Source: Pomphorhynchus laevis
Taxonomy: Eukaryota > Acanthocephala > Palaeacanthocephala > Echinorhynchida > Pomphorhynchidae
Length of the DNA: 64,000 nucleotides
Direction of reading: 5' to 3'
Assembly: GCA_012934845.2 (NCBI GenBank)
Contig: WNNJ02003241.1
Coordinates: 62,001 to 126,000, forward strand
Shown here piece by piece: positions 1-12,359 of the stretch; within the stretch, counting starts at the first letter, position 1; every line of letters begins with the position of its first letter. A program made the position numbers and the translations under genes. Under the pieces are notes generated by a model. It was given only the letters and a program-made list of their open reading frames with translations, did no database searches and was not told where the DNA came from.

Positions 1-1095
1 TATTACTGATAATTCTTGGATATTTAAAAACTTAAATACAGATCAGGATGGATATAATATTATAATATTATTGCAAATTCTCTATTCAATAATATTTTTC
101 TTTTATTTTTGTGCTGTCACAAATTTTGTATTTTGTATTCAATACAAAATAGCAATTTTAATGATTAATTCAATTTTAATAATTAATTCAAATTTTAATA
201 TAAAATAAAATCGTATAAACTTATTTACTATTCATTATTTATCATTATTTTTATTTTTATATAAAAGTGACGCTCTTTAAAAAATTAGAAAAGTTTCGAT
301 TTTAATGGTTTCGATTTTAATAACAAATAATTGTTATCTAATGGACAACATTAATTAAGAAACAAATGCGGTGATTATAATAATTATTTTCGATATTTCA
401 GCTGAACAAAATATAAACGATTGTAGATTAATCCAAGATGCATCAATTTTATAGAAACTTCCATAATAATTAAACAACTAATACTGTCGAGCATGTGTGT
501 CGCTGAGGTATCGGAAATGAAAAATTTCTCTTCGCTTTTTTTGCTGCAAAAATAGAAGACGACTCATATTTTGTCCGTATCAACAAATAACAAAAAATTA
601 ATAAAATCAAGCACATTAAACAAAAATATAAATTAATTTGTATGAAATTAGAATTTTAAATGAAAATTAGGTAGTGCGACGTTTCCATAAATGATAATAA
701 TTTCATCATTAATTCGATGATTGGTTTCCATAAATGATTAGTGGAGAGAGTGAAATACAAAATTTTATTTAGATATCGAATTTTCGATAGCCAACTGCTA
801 TCATTTTATAATTTATATAATAATATTCTTGCTCTACTATTTCCCCCACTTATATTTGTAGAAATGAGCACTCACCAACAGCGCAATGGTAGCAGATGTG
901 TACGACCTGAATACAAGCAATCCATATATAAAAATAATGTGCACAATTGCACGCAAAAATCATCATAACCTATATATCTCAAGGGGCGCACTGGAATGTA
1001 CAATTAGCTTACACAAAGATCATATTGACCTGTACAATTAGCATATTGACCTATACAAAAGGTCCTGTTGACCAATAGAAGTGTTTCTCGTTCTG
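1..1095. other. AT-rich intergenic DNA, no gene seen
   Basis: Very AT-rich sequence with no reading frame that looks coding. The one open frame over 70 codons (741-968) has no recognisable domain and biased AT-derived residues, so I do not call it a gene. Confidence 0.6.
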
Positions 1096-1099
1096 TAAA

Positions 1100-1480
1100 A
1101 TAGTTAAATAAGCAAACTGAGTCTACGTATTTTATATTGCAAATTAAAAATAATGCAAAATAAAAGTTAAATAGTTAAATAATAAAAAATTAATTAATAA
1201 TAAATAATTGCTAAAAGATTTTATATAATTTATATCAAGATGAATTATAAACTGAAATTAAAAATAAAAATCAATTTTTATTGATTTGACTAATAAATGC
1301 AAGACGTTGTATCAAAATAAGGATTAGAGGTCATCAAGAGGAACTGCTATGTTATCAGGTTCGGCTCCTATTCCTCAACCCAACATAGCAGCGGGCCGAA
1401 TACATGCTAACGATGTATTTCCTCTGATAAAACTATCTAGTATCTTTTTATAATACAAAGTATATTATTTATTATCCAAA
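1100..1480 (-). repeat. PLE-A 3' terminal repeat, copy a
   Basis: Read on the minus strand this is the 3' part of Penelope-like family A, directly after the RT fragment at 1497-2030. It holds a conserved block with the inverted repeat CTGCTATGTT / AACATAGCAG, then an AT-rich tract, and ends near the motif ACGTAGACTCAG. The same block recurs at about 3330-3660, 53010-53320, 61140-61540, 62400-62790 and 63780-64000 on both strands. It is most likely a terminal repeat (pLTR) or 3' UTR of the element. Confidence 0.6.
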
Positions 1481-1496
1481 AAAATTATTTTTAATA

Positions 1497-2030
1497 TTAT
1501 TGTGTTGATTTATATTTTATTATCTTCTGCTTGATGTTATTTTTATAGTAACCTAGTTTAAAATATGTATCTATTAAATTATTTAAATGATTTTTAAGAA
1601 AGCCAATATCATTACATATTGTTGCAATTCTTAAAATTTCATTATTTAATGTATTATATTTTATATTATATGGTATGCATGAATCTTCATTCAAAAATAT
1701 GTTGCTTGTAAATTTAAATATGTCATCTTTACGATATAAATTGATAGTAGTTTTAGTTAATGTTAATTTAATGTTCATATCTAGATATACACCTTCTTTA
1801 TCATTAATATTGGTTTTGTTAAGAATAAGGCTTTCTGGATAAATGTGCTCACTAATTGAATAATAACTATTAGAGTAAAATACACATATATCATCAATAT
1901 ATCGAAACATATATTTCATATCTTTATATAATTTAGATGTATTTTTTACATATTGTTTAAAATATTTATTTAAAATAAAAGTCAATTTTATTCGTAACAT
2001 GCATCTAATAGGAATTCTATCTTTGAACAA
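1497..2030 (-). pseudogene. Penelope-like element (family A) reverse transcriptase, C-terminal part
   Basis: A 177-codon open frame covers the end of a reverse transcriptase. The catalytic motif reads YIDD at residues 44-47, in the context FRYIDDICVF typical of Penelope-like elements, followed by YLDMNI near residue 84 and a helical thumb region. The fingers part is missing, so the copy is 5'-truncated. The same protein segment recurs at 3863-4162 (minus) and 57300-57605 (plus), and the N-terminal parts at 40085-40610 and 61605-62072. Which PLE subgroup it belongs to (the Naiad or EN-less types look closest) is inference. The retroelement assignment is firm. Confidence 0.75.
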
Positions 2031-2297
2031 ATTTTCAACGGATCAAAGGAGATAATATTGAATGAAATCTAATTTTTGATAGTTAAATGTTGAAAAAATT
2101 ATATAAAACAGTTTTTAAAAATTTATATAATAGATTTTCTTAATATTTTCTTAACCAGTATTTTATATTAAATATATATTTCTAGTTGTGAACGGCATAC
2201 TCTTTACAATTATATATAACTAACTGCTCATAACAAATGCATTAAAAATCAAGAATTATGACACATGATCAATAACAAACGAATTAGTTTTTATATT

Positions 2298-2507
2298 TTG
2301 CTAGCAATTGCACCATCAATAGTATTTTGTAGAATTACAAATTGTTACTTTAAACAATTTGGTTCTAAACCGAAATCTTTAACTTGATTTCAACTTGATT
2401 GTTTGCTAGCAACTGCATCATCAATAACATTTTGTAGAATTACAAATTGTTACTTAAAACAATTCGGTGGTAAACCGAAAAATCTTCAAGTTGATTTCAA
2501 AATTACT
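2298..2507. repeat. Tandem duplication, two units of about 105 bp
   Basis: Two adjacent similar units start at about 2298 and 2403. Each begins with TTGCTAGCAA(T/C)TGCA and contains TTTTGTAGAATTACAAATTG. No coding content is seen. Confidence 0.7.
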
Positions 2508-2509
2508 TA

Positions 2510-3325
2510 CGAACAAGATCTCATTAATTTACTGTATAAGGAATGTAACAATTGTCTGCAAAATATCTTTTAAAAAGCATTTGCACATAAAGATTTTTAA
2601 TTATCAGTAATATGCTTCTTTCACTCTTCGCCGCTATTTTTTCAGCCTGTTAGCAAATAGTGCAACTGTTGATGGATCCCAAATAACTGTAAAACATCAA
2701 TAGCATTAATTACTGCTTAATTGTGTTTGAAAAAAGTCAGTTTACTTGTAATGTCAAAAAAACAGGAAAATACAATTGATCAAAGCATTTACGGGTCTAT
2801 TTATTTCATTATTTATATTTCTTATGAAAGCAATACCGACACCATTAGTTTTCGGCTTATAAAAATGGAAGTTTTTATGATCATTTAATGAAAGAATAAA
2901 AGAAATAGGACGATAACATCAATTTATAGATTTCACAGAAAAGCTGGATAATCAGATTGTCATGCGACAATAAAATTACCATTGCTGGCAATAAAAATAA
3001 CATTATTTGTTATTATGGAAATTTGCTATAAGATAACAGCAACTTAATCTCGTGAATTCATGCTTCTAAAAAAGGAATAATCAATCGATAGAGCTATTTT
3101 TATATATCCAAGAATTATTTCACCGTATGCTGTCAACCGAGTTTTAGTTTTGTAAACCGACAACTAGATCTAGGAATTTTTCATGCTAATTTTTTCTTTG
3201 TAGACAAAACAATAAAATAATCATAGGATAAATACTTAAATGTATTAAGTTAACTGCAATTCTAACTGCACTCATGACAAAAAAATAGTTTTTAATCAAT
3301 TATTAATTTATTATCAATTATTTTG
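2510..3325. other. AT-rich non-coding DNA
   Basis: No open frame, RNA gene or known repeat could be supported here. Confidence 0.5.
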
Positions 3326-3329
3326 GGAC

Positions 3330-4162
3330 TGATTCAATTATTTCGGAAATTAATCTACTTATTTTATATTATAAATAAAAAATAAAGATAACATTCAAAT
3401 AATTAAATAATTGCTAAGATATTTTATAACTTATATCAAGTTAAAATTAAAAATTTAAATTTAAAATAAAAGTCATTTTTATGAATTGACTAATAAATAA
3501 CAGACGTTGTATCAGAATAAGGATTAGAAATCATAAGGAGGAACTGCTATGTTATCAGGTTTCGGCCCATATTCCTCTACCCAACATAGCAGCGTGGCCA
3601 AATACATGCTAATGATGTATTTCCTCTGAAATAACTATCTAGTATCTTATTCAAACCATTTCAGTATATTTGATATAAAACACTTTCAGGGTTTCGTGCT
3701 GCTTTTAAATGTTCATTGAGCCGTTCAGAAACCGGATGTTGTAAACATTTTAAACATAACTGTTTAAGATGTTTTGAAAAACATTTTAAACAGTTATGAA
3801 CATATTCTATATGTTCATATACAATATGACGATATAAATATCATATTCTAATACAAAGTATATTATTTATTATCCATCCATAAAAATTTGCCACTTAAGA
3901 GTTTAAATTTATTTTTAATATTATTGTGTTGATTTATATATTTTATTATCTTCTGCTTGATGTTATTTTTATAGTAACCTAGTTTAAAATATGTATCTAT
4001 TAAATTATTTAAATGATTTTGAAGAAAGCCAATATTATTACATATTGTTGCAATTCTTAAAATTTCATTATTTAATGTATTATATTTTATATTATATGAT
4101 ATGCATGAATGCTCATGCAAAAATATGTTTCTTGTAAATTTAAATATGTTAACAGAAAGCAT
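3330..4162 (-). mobile_element. Penelope-like element family A, 3' fragment (copy b)
   Basis: Minus-strand copy. The end of the RT (3863-4162, 99 codons, starting at the DDIFKF-like motif) is nearly identical in protein to 1497-2030. It is followed by the conserved 3' terminal block with the CTGCTATGTT/AACATAGCAG inverted repeat (3536-3593) and the AT-rich tail. About 190 bp of unrelated sequence lies between the terminal block and the RT end (3660-3850). The 5' side is joined directly to Rep-R at about 4165. Confidence 0.7.
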
Positions 4163-4169
4163 ATATTCT

Positions 4170-4640
4170 TCTGTGTGACATTGTGAATAAAGGCGTTTCC
4201 GACACTTGGCTAAATTGTCTGAGACTTACGCTCTTTGCCAGATCGAATTGCTGTGCGGACCATCCTTAAACACTAGGCAGAGGTTGTTGCTGAGTTGTCG
4301 CTGCACTCGTTGGATCCTAAATGTATACGGCAGGTATAATAGTAGTGCACGGATGTGCTGAGTGAACAACGGTCCACGATTTCTTACGAAATTCGCCATT
4401 TATACAAAATGTTGTTGCTTGATAGACTATATTTCGATTCACGACTTTCAGTCACCATGTCACCTCTAGACGACCACTTCAGCATCAAAATAATGAAGTA
4501 TCTGGAAACACTCATCAGTAAAATGAAGTACCCACTTGTCGTTTCGGTTGCCTGTGACATTGTGAATGAAGGCGTTTCCGACATTTTGCTTAATTGACTG
4601 AGGCTTACGCTCTTTACTCAGACGTATTTCCTCTGATAAA
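4170..4640 (-). repeat. Rep-R dispersed tandem repeat (reverse orientation)
   Basis: More than one unit of a repeat family of about 380 bp that also occurs at 27066-27735 and 34915-35560. Markers are GTGTCGGAAACGCC, GGCAACCGAAACGACC and a small GATGAGT/ACTCATC hairpin. Here it runs opposite to the 27-kb copy and splits PLE-A sequence, with a PLE-A terminal piece resuming at 4641-4700. Its tandem layout beside PLE pieces suggests a PLE-type terminal repeat, but this is inference. Confidence 0.65.
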
Positions 4641-4771
4641 ATTTGTTTATCTAGTATCTTATTCCAATACAAAGTATATTATTTACTAAATTTTTATGGA
4701 AATTTTTTTAATTAAGAGTCTAATTATATAATATATTAATTATATAATTAAGAGTCTAATTATTTCATATG

Positions 4772-4830
4772 ATGATACGATACATAGAGATACGATATAC
4801 AGGGATACGATATACAAGGATATGATATAG
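4772..4830. repeat. Short tandem repeat based on GATACGATATACA
   Basis: Four imperfect units of about 15 bp in tandem. Confidence 0.7.
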
Positions 4831-5087
4831 GAAATCGCAGCCTATTTCAAATATCAAAGATAGGGTTATCTAATATGATATGTTCTACTGTCAAGTTATT
4901 ATTAGCATGTGGACTTTATTTTTCCGATGCATAATATCAACTCTGCCAAAAATACTGAAACTGTATTATTAGTACGACTATTATTTTCCTGCTAATTTTC
5001 ATGCAAGTTTAATGATGTTTTCTATTTCTTATAAAGTAACTTTAAAAAAGTCAAAAGTTTGCATCCCAAGATGGTTACATTTCTGTT

Positions 5088-6643
5088 GTAAATCAACTTC
5101 CCTGATGAAGCAAAGAGGTTTTATTTAACACTAAACATCTGAAATTAAAAAAGAACAATTAAATCAAAATTGCTATCGGTCAAAAACCGATAGCAATCGA
5201 AGTCATTATTTGACACTGTAAGTTCTTCATTCCCGATATCTGATGGTTTTGCGTATTATCCAGTTTGATCGCTGCAGGTAAGTTGTAGTGGGGATTTTGA
5301 CTTTTTCTGGTCACCACAGGTTTCGTTGATTGTGAGAGTGTTATCTTTTTTTGATTGAGTTGATTTTTCTCTTTCATTATTATTTGTCGTTTCTGGCTAT
5401 TTCGAAAAATCGAGATTATCCCTGTTGTCGCCTTCGCTTGCTAGATTCTGCGTCGATACATTTTGTACTCGTCTGAATTGATCTTGAACTGTCGAGTACA
5501 CCGGGTTAGAATTGATTAGCCTGACGCTTTCAACTAAGGGGTCGAATTTCGATGAGCGATTATTTTGTCGCATCAGTACATTTCCACCCTCGCTTAGCCA
5601 TCCTGGCAGCTTATGTCATGGTGGAAATTGTCGCAAGAATGAAAAGAGCTTATTATGCGGTGTTTTCTTAGTCGATGTACATAATAACCCGCGGATGAAC
5701 GATAGTGCGTCGGGAAGAACACTTTCTCACTTTGTTATCGGCATGTTTCTCGTCTGTAAAGCCAGCAGAATTCCTTTCCATAAGGTTCCATTAAGTCTTT
5801 CACACTGGCCTTTCCTTGCGGTCTGTAAGGGTTAGTTTGACTTTTGCATATCCCCATGTCCGATAACCATTGTTTAAATGACAGTGACTGGAAGGCAGAA
5901 CCTTGATATGAATGTATTGATTGAGGGCAGCCACACATCGATACGATTTGTTGTATGCACTTATTGCTGTTTCCGACGAAGTGTCTTTGACAGCGAATAC
6001 AAAAGGGTAGCGACTAAATTCGTCTACAGCGGTGAAAAGATACGTTGACCCCTTTTATTGATTGTGGTAAAGGCCCTTTAAAATCTATGGATATTCTTTC
6101 TAGAGGAGATGTAGTTTTGATAAGATGCAGATCATCCGGCGGCTTGTAGAATCTGGGCTTTATACAGCAACATGTCCTACAATTTGCGACAACAGATCAC
6201 TTAAATAAAGGTTTCGATGTCTTCCTAACTTTTCTGCCCGCAAATCGATAAAATGTGACGAGCGAGTACCTCGTTTGGAGTTTTTACGTAGATTCGCTCT
6301 AATACTGTCATGTATTCATCATACGTCGAGCAGTCTTCAATTAGTTCGTATACACGAGACCCTACATGCATTAGAAGGTATTCCAATTTGTCGGTTGACT
6401 TTGACTTTCGGTTCTTCAGTAGGTACTTCAAATCTTTCTAATTGAATATTCGATTTCGGAAAGTTTGTGTCAACTTGCTGGAAGTATTGCCGATGTTCGT
6501 CGGATAACATAGTGTTGAATAAATTGTTGTAAATTAACTTCCCTGATGAACCAAAGAGGTTTTATTCAACACTAAACATCTGAAATCAAAAAAGAACAAT
6601 TAACTCAAACATGGTCAAAAACCGATAGCAATCGAAGTCGTTA
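5088..6643 (-). mobile_element. Ty3/Gypsy retrotransposon fossil
   Basis: Minus-strand fossil of an LTR retrotransposon. A gag-like segment is visible at about 6225-6431 (motif VKTPNEVLARH). An integrase lies at about 5735-6200, with the core seen in ERISIDFKGPLP, AVDEFSRYPFVFAV and a GSAFQS...PYRPQG stretch. Similar sequences of about 118 bp at 5088-5206 and 6527-6643 lie in direct orientation at the two ends and look like remnants of terminal repeats. The element is far shorter than a complete one and clearly broken in several ways. Divergence between the end repeats suggests it is not recent. Confidence 0.75.
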
Positions 6644-6644
6644 A

Positions 6645-6960
6645 TACATCAATTTCAAAATGTAATCTGTTTCAATCGATCTCGTTTAAAATACCAAGTC
6701 ATGGTCAATATACAGGTTGCGTAGCACGTGGAGTGAAGGTGGTAGATCTTTCTAGATATTGTTTCAGCCGGCGACCGCCATAGGCATTGCAGCTCTCTGT
6801 TAGATGCTGTTGGATGGGCTTTGTTTTTCCTCGTTATCTGCTGATTCGGTTATTTTTTATATTTTAGAGTTCTATTGACTTATTACAATTAACTTATTAC
6901 AATTATAGAAATTATATTTTTATACAATTACAAAAAACTGATTACAATCACTTGACGACG
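6645..6960. other. Non-coding, no feature seen
   Basis: No supported gene or repeat in this stretch. Confidence 0.5.
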
Positions 6961-6989
6961 ATATCAAATTTTATCGTCAATACTTACAA

Positions 6990-7340
6990 TGTCTTCGAGG
7001 AGAGGAGACAGTTCTTTGGCGACCTATCTCCTCTTCTCGTCTCCTTATATAGCCAACAATGATAAAAAACGCTCTTTTTATCTAGCTCGTCTTAACACCC
7101 GTTATATTCTTCACATAATTGTCTTACTTATCGATATTTTCGCACAACCATCACTTGATCTTTTATGTATCACTGAATCCTGGCATATACTTATGACGAC
7201 CTTGCTATCCGTAATTTGTTTCTTCGGTTTTTTTGTTGTTAAAAAACAACTGGCATATAATTCTGACGACCTTGCAATACGTAATTTATGTTTTTTCAGT
7301 TTTCCTGCTGTTGACGACCTTACAGGAGAGTTGGAAAAGA
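6990..7340 (+). pseudogene. CR1-like LINE (family J2), endonuclease N-terminal fragment
   Basis: The plus-strand frame contains LARLNTRYIL and LLCITESWH, matching the start of the APE endonuclease in the fuller J2 copy at 48218 (LGLLNTRSIL and LFCLTESWH). An internal tandem duplication is visible: GACGACCTTGC(T/A)AT(A/C)CGTAATTT occurs twice about 65 bp apart. The fragment abuts a J2 RT fragment on the opposite strand. Confidence 0.65.
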
Positions 7341-7990
7341 TATGTGGATGTGTGGTCAAAGCGACGGAGACGTAGGAGCACTTGAACGGCGGAGTTAATG
7401 ATGCGTTGTTGGGATAGGATGATGGATTTTGGAGAATTGGCGAAAAGACTGAGGCAGTAATCGATTTTAGGGAAGAGAAGCGATGAAAGAAGAGACATAT
7501 AGGAACGGGAGTCGATAAGGGGGCGGATACGGCGGATGTCACGGAAAATTAAGTCAGACGAGCGGACCTTGTTGCGAACGAAGGATTTAAAGGAAAAGGT
7601 TATCATCGAAATGGGATCTTAAGAAAGTGAGATTGTGGACTATGTAGATGATTGATGAGGCAGATAATACAAGGTGAAGATAAATGTTAGGTTGACGGGG
7701 GAGGATCTACGTTATTTTGGACTTGTCTGGATTTAGAACGAGACGAAGATGGGAGAAACGTTTGTAGATAGAAGAAAGACAGTTGGAGGCAGAAATTGCG
7801 ATAAGATGTATACGGTGGGTGGCTGCTTGATGATAGATGAGGATGTCATCGGCGTGTTGAATGAAGTTAAAGGAGTAAGGTTTGATACACGGAGAGAGAT
7901 TGCCAAGTAGAAAAGAGAAAAGCAATGGACCTAGGACTGAACCTTGTAGGACCCCGCATTCCATAGGTAATGTCTTGGTCATCATCCGTT
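7286..7990 (-). pseudogene. CR1-like LINE (family J2), reverse transcriptase fragment
   Basis: Minus strand. The segment 7985-7707 contains GVLQGSVLGPLLFS (RT motif B) and QHADDILIYH, where YADD has become HADD. The segment 7606-7286 contains the thumb region with LLFPKIDYCLSLFANSP. The two pieces are in different frames, so the copy is dead. They match 45323-46162 closely. Confidence 0.75.
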
Positions 7991-8099
7991 CAGCTCAAAT
8001 AGAAAATTTTTGCCTGTCTCTTTATTTCTCAGAACCTTCTCTCTATTTGTTCAAACACGGGCAAATTACGATCTCGTTTTTTATTGCAAGACAACATAG

Positions 8100-9850
8100 C
8101 GAGCAGAGCTCAAAGTTGCGTCACCAAAAAAGAAAAAAATTAATTACACAAAATTTTCTTCCGAAATTCCTCCATTGTAAGGGAACGAATCGTTGTCTCA
8201 TTCAACTAATTCCTTAGATTCACGACCCTTCGATTAAACTGAACAATTTTTGAGCGTACAATCCTTTGTCGACTGAGGACTGACAAATGGCCGCGCAGCC
8301 ATTGACCTGATCTAGCATCTATTAGCCCGTGTAGTACGTGTAGTGGGTTGCGAAGAATCGACTATGTTAGACACATGTCGCGTAAATCAAGGATGGTGCT
8401 AACAGTATGAATGCCCAGTGCATTTAAATCTTTATTCGTAAGGGATATTTCTTATTGGGTAAACAAGCTTTGTTAGCCGACTGAGCACAACTTCCAATTT
8501 TGCTGATTCTTGTATAGTCCTCGGATAGATGCATTGAGACGCATATAGCCGATGGCTCAAAATAAATGCGTTAGAAAGAATCCTAAATGATCGTGGATTA
8601 AGAAAATCAGATGTACGACTAATGAAACCTACCATCCGATAAGCCTTAGCACATACATATTCAGTATTACATTTAGCAGACAAGTCATTAAAAATCCAGA
8701 CGCCGAGATCCTTCACATGGTCTACATTTTCAATTTCATTTTCACAAAGATAGTATTTTGCCGGCCAACTACTCTGTCGACCTCGAGCACGCATACAAGA
8801 ACATTTGGCAGAATTGACCGATAAACAGTTAATTCGAGCCTAATTCACAACTTTATCTATATCTGACTGTAGACACTCTGTATCTAAATACGACTTAATG
8901 CCTCTCCAGATTTTCAGATAATCTGCATATAATAGAGACTCAGAACTCAGAAAAAAATGTTCACCAAACCCATTAGCGATGTCTTCATCGTCATCGAGGG
9001 CATGTCCACTGTCCGATATAAGCCGAACATGTCCCGCTCTATGTTTTGAATTCGCGTATTTGAACAAGCGACCAGGGTTGCAAAAATACTCTTCTGCCAT
9101 ACTTTCTTCGAAACTACGCTGTTTATTGTTTTTAATTAGTAAAACGATTCCTTAATTTAATGAAAGAAACACTTAATTTCACCATCCCTAAACCTCTTAG
9201 ATGCTTGACAGAGTTCCATATCAAACTAAGGTTTACAATGTAAACGAACTTTCTTAACTTTCCTAGGCAAGAAGCGTAAGAGCAAATCTAAAGTATCGCA
9301 TCAAATTGTTACAATGCTGTTTCAACACCAACCACAAGAGGATTCAGCTAACATATACCGGAAAGACACATACGGACCTATTGATAATGCGTCTTGAAAC
9401 ACTGTACAGTATTTAGAAACGATCTGTGAGTTGAAAGGCCCTGCGAGAAATAGGAGTCAAATAGAAGAACACAGTGGTCTGATGATCCTAGTGGTTTAAG
9501 GTAAGTGACGTGGTCTACAAAACATACGTTTGAGTTCAGACAAATATCTAACAAAGATCGCTGATTCCCACAGAAACGAGTGAAGTCTCTCACATGTTGA
9601 GTGAGACCTAAAACGTTGATAGAGTCGAGTAACTCTAATGAACCACTATCACATCCTACTCTGGGTGTGTACGTTTCCAAATCTACATGGGACATATTGA
9701 GATCTTCCAAAACTAACCCATCGTGCGAAGTAGCGTACTTATGAAAAACGTTGACAATGCAACCGACCTTAACGCATGGGCTACGATAAATGAGACCAAG
9801 GACATTCGGTTGGCGATTTGAGAGTGATACCATAACCCATAAAGATTCAA
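8100..9850 (-). mobile_element. CR1/Jockey-type LINE relic (family J4)
   Basis: Minus strand. The segment 9833-9378 is the C-terminal half of an APE endonuclease, with VLGLIYRSP, VLEDLNMSH, RSLLDICLNSN and PLGSSDHCVL. The segment 9100-8840 is the linker before the RT (EEYFCNPGRLFKYANSK). The segment 8794-8432 is the post-catalytic RT region (VKDLGVWI, SHRLYASQCIYP). The catalytic palm is absent, because the linker passes directly into the post-YADD region near 8830. This implies an internal deletion of several hundred codons. Remnants of the C-terminus continue to about 8150. Confidence 0.7.
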
Positions 9851-9854
9851 CTCC

Positions 9855-11640
9855 ATCATTAAAAATTACAAAAATTTACAAAAATTCGTAAATTTTAGAA
9901 AGAATACTACGCGCATTCGAGTAAAGAAGCAGACAATGAAAATATGTGGAATTATATGGGGTGTTTAGACTAGGCATTTATATATCCTTAAGTGCATGCC
10001 ATATGGGATATTTGTACTCGATAATATTATCCAAACAAGTATTATTATGATACATTGAGGTCATTAGCGAATAAGAAGCTGCGGCAGGGTGATTCAGACC
10101 GATCCCGTTGTTAGCGGGGTCCAGCGAATCCAAGTACTCTCCCGCACAACCTGAAAATTTCGTATTGTCAGATTTGTCTCTTCGTTATTTATGCGTATAT
10201 TCAAAAGTTCCTTCTCTATACTAGGCGTTTGCACTCTTCAACATCAAGATCTTTTAGTATTCTGACTTGGCTACCGAATAAACGAAAAGAATTATGGAGA
10301 ATAATTTTAACTTATCCTTCAACTCTCCTCACTTTTTCTACCCACGCGAAACATGGAGACTACTTTAATCTTGGAGATGATTTTATTAGATAAATCTTTA
10401 AGTACTGTTAAAATAACAGAGCGTACCTTTACAAGATCATCATTTAGACAATGTTAAATGTTCACAGAACAAGACTCTGGTATGTTAGCAAAGATGACTG
10501 CCCGAGCGCGATTATGACGTTTTGCAAATTTTGAAAAGGTTTGGGTGTGCCGCATCGGTAAACTCGCCTAAATTGGATCGGATGTAATTAAATCTTCATC
10601 GATAGCTGTTGATCAACATTTACAATCGGGGTTTATCCCGTAACTGTCAAGTAAACAATATATACGTTGTTCGACCTGACCTTACATTCAGCTTTTGGAC
10701 ATGTGAATTGGTACACAGTGTTGTGCGTACCAACACTGTCGTACCAACTTTAATGACCCAAGGGTCATTAAATAATAATGATATAATTAATAATAATTAA
10801 TATCTGTTCCACAAATTGATGGAAAACATTGAAGATACTTAAAAGATAGTAAAATATACTTTTACTTTGATAAAACACAACTCACAGTAATTGTTGCTAT
10901 TAGATTTAATTGTGTTAAAAGCATGTTAATAAAATTTTAATTCTAATAATTTTGTAACCGAGGTTGTGTAACGCTCGAATTATTAGAAATAATTCTAAAT
11001 TATTAGAAATTAAATATAACTGATAAAATGTTAAGCCTTTTACCATTTATTATATATTGTGACGGAATTATCGTATACCAGCGTAACGGCAAAGTTATCA
11101 ATAGAGAAATGTAAACCAACTGAGGGCTTTATTCAGTTAATTCAGAAATACAAGTAAGTGTAAAATATACAACATGTATTTTACCACTAGTATTGAACGT
11201 TTCGATAAAAGCATCAAAATGTCCCAATCCAAAATGAATACAAAATAACGTTTCAAGTAAAAAATCAAATATTAAAAATAGTCGCCTGTCATTATTGGGA
11301 GGTATATAGATGTTTTGAAGTTTCGGGTATTAAAAATAAACTGTTTAAATATGTACCTACCTATTCAGGATTGGTTAATAAATTTGTAAAAAAACCTGCG
11401 CATGTTTTACCTCTTAGTTTTGGATGTTCAATATTCATCGACATTTGCACATTGTGGATGTCGATATTAAATTTTACAATCGTTGAATTTTGTTATATAA
11501 AAGCAATTAACAATTGACTATTTAATTCAACAATTGACTATAAATATATCAAACAATGTGTTCGAGTAAAAGCATACCACCCTATTCGAGAAAACTTACA
11601 AATTTGAGAAATAGTTTATAACTTACAAAATATAAAGTTT
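9855..11640. other. AT-rich non-coding region
   Basis: No coding domain, tRNA or clear repeat is seen. The open frame at 10609-10800 has no recognisable features and I do not support it as a gene. Confidence 0.5.
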
Positions 11641-11644
11641 TTAA

Positions 11645-11830
11645 ATAGTTGATACTGATCCATTATTGATAAATAATTATTAATGCTGGATCAAAGAAAA
11701 GAAGAAATTATTTTTGATATTTCGCTAACTTCGATAGCATCATCTAATTTTCTGTAGATGCTAACAGAAGTTAGCGAAATATCGAAGATAATTTCCTCTT
11801 TTCTTTGATCCAGCTCCAATAATTATTTGA
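11645..11830. mobile_element. Foldback element FB1, complete palindrome
   Basis: Two inverted arms of about 65 bp surround a short centre. The arms run between AATAATTATT(A/G)GAGCTGGATC-like ends and GATATTTCGCTAACTTC. The same arms recur at 11935-12000, 12183-12350, 38021-38110 and 55275-55345. A longer outer flank (GTTGATACTGATCCATTATTG) also appears inverted at 38090-38110 and near 12985-13010. No protein is encoded, so it looks like a MITE or foldback element. Confidence 0.8.
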
Positions 11831-11934
11831 AATATTTTATTTTCTTATTAAAATGTATATTCATCGAAAGATAATCCAATAATGCGGTAGTAATCTTAAT
11901 TTTATTTAACAAATTACTACATTTTTTACTTAAT

Positions 11935-12005
11935 AATTATTGGAGCTGGATCAAAGAAAAGAGGAAATTATTTTTGATATTTTGCTAACTTCTGCATCTT
12001 CAGAA
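11935..12005 (+). mobile_element. FB1 left arm only
   Basis: Single arm beginning AATTATTGGAGCTGGATC and ending near CTAACTTCTG. No partner arm is adjacent. Confidence 0.75.
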
Positions 12006-12182
12006 AATTACCTGGAGATAATTTTTATGTAATTAAGGTGATTATCAGCTGAAGATGAATTAAAAATAACTGATTTTGATTCATTTATTTAATTTTGGAA
12101 TTTGCGGAGCCGACGTAGATACGGAAATATCATGCTACTACCCATAACGGAAGCAGCATTAAAGCTATAATATACTCTGATA

Positions 12183-12352
12183 AATAATTATTGGAGCTGG
12201 ATCAAATAAAAGAGGAAATTATTTTTGATATTTCGCTAACTTCTGTCAGCATCTTCAGAAAATTACATAATTTGCTGTTGATGCCAACAGAAGTTAGCGA
12301 AATATCAAAAATAATGTCCACTTTTCTTTGATCCAGCTCTAATAATTATTTA
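12183..12352. mobile_element. Foldback element FB1, second complete palindrome
   Basis: Inverted arms of about 65-70 bp surround a centre of about 35 bp with its own small inverted repeat. The sequence is very similar to the copy at 11645-11830. Confidence 0.8.
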
Positions 12353-12359
12353 AAAATAA

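Noticed and set aside
741-968. 75-codon open frame near the left edge
   Set aside because: AT-driven composition, no domain, no related copy. Probably chance.
5512-5835. 107-codon plus-strand frame
   Set aside because: It lies antisense to the integrase of the Gypsy fossil.
6990-7990. Twin-priming 5' inversion of one LINE insertion
   Set aside because: The inverted piece lies on the 3' side of the RT piece, opposite to what twin priming produces.
10609-10800. 63-codon open frame
   Set aside because: No recognisable domain, and it ends in a low-complexity Asn run.
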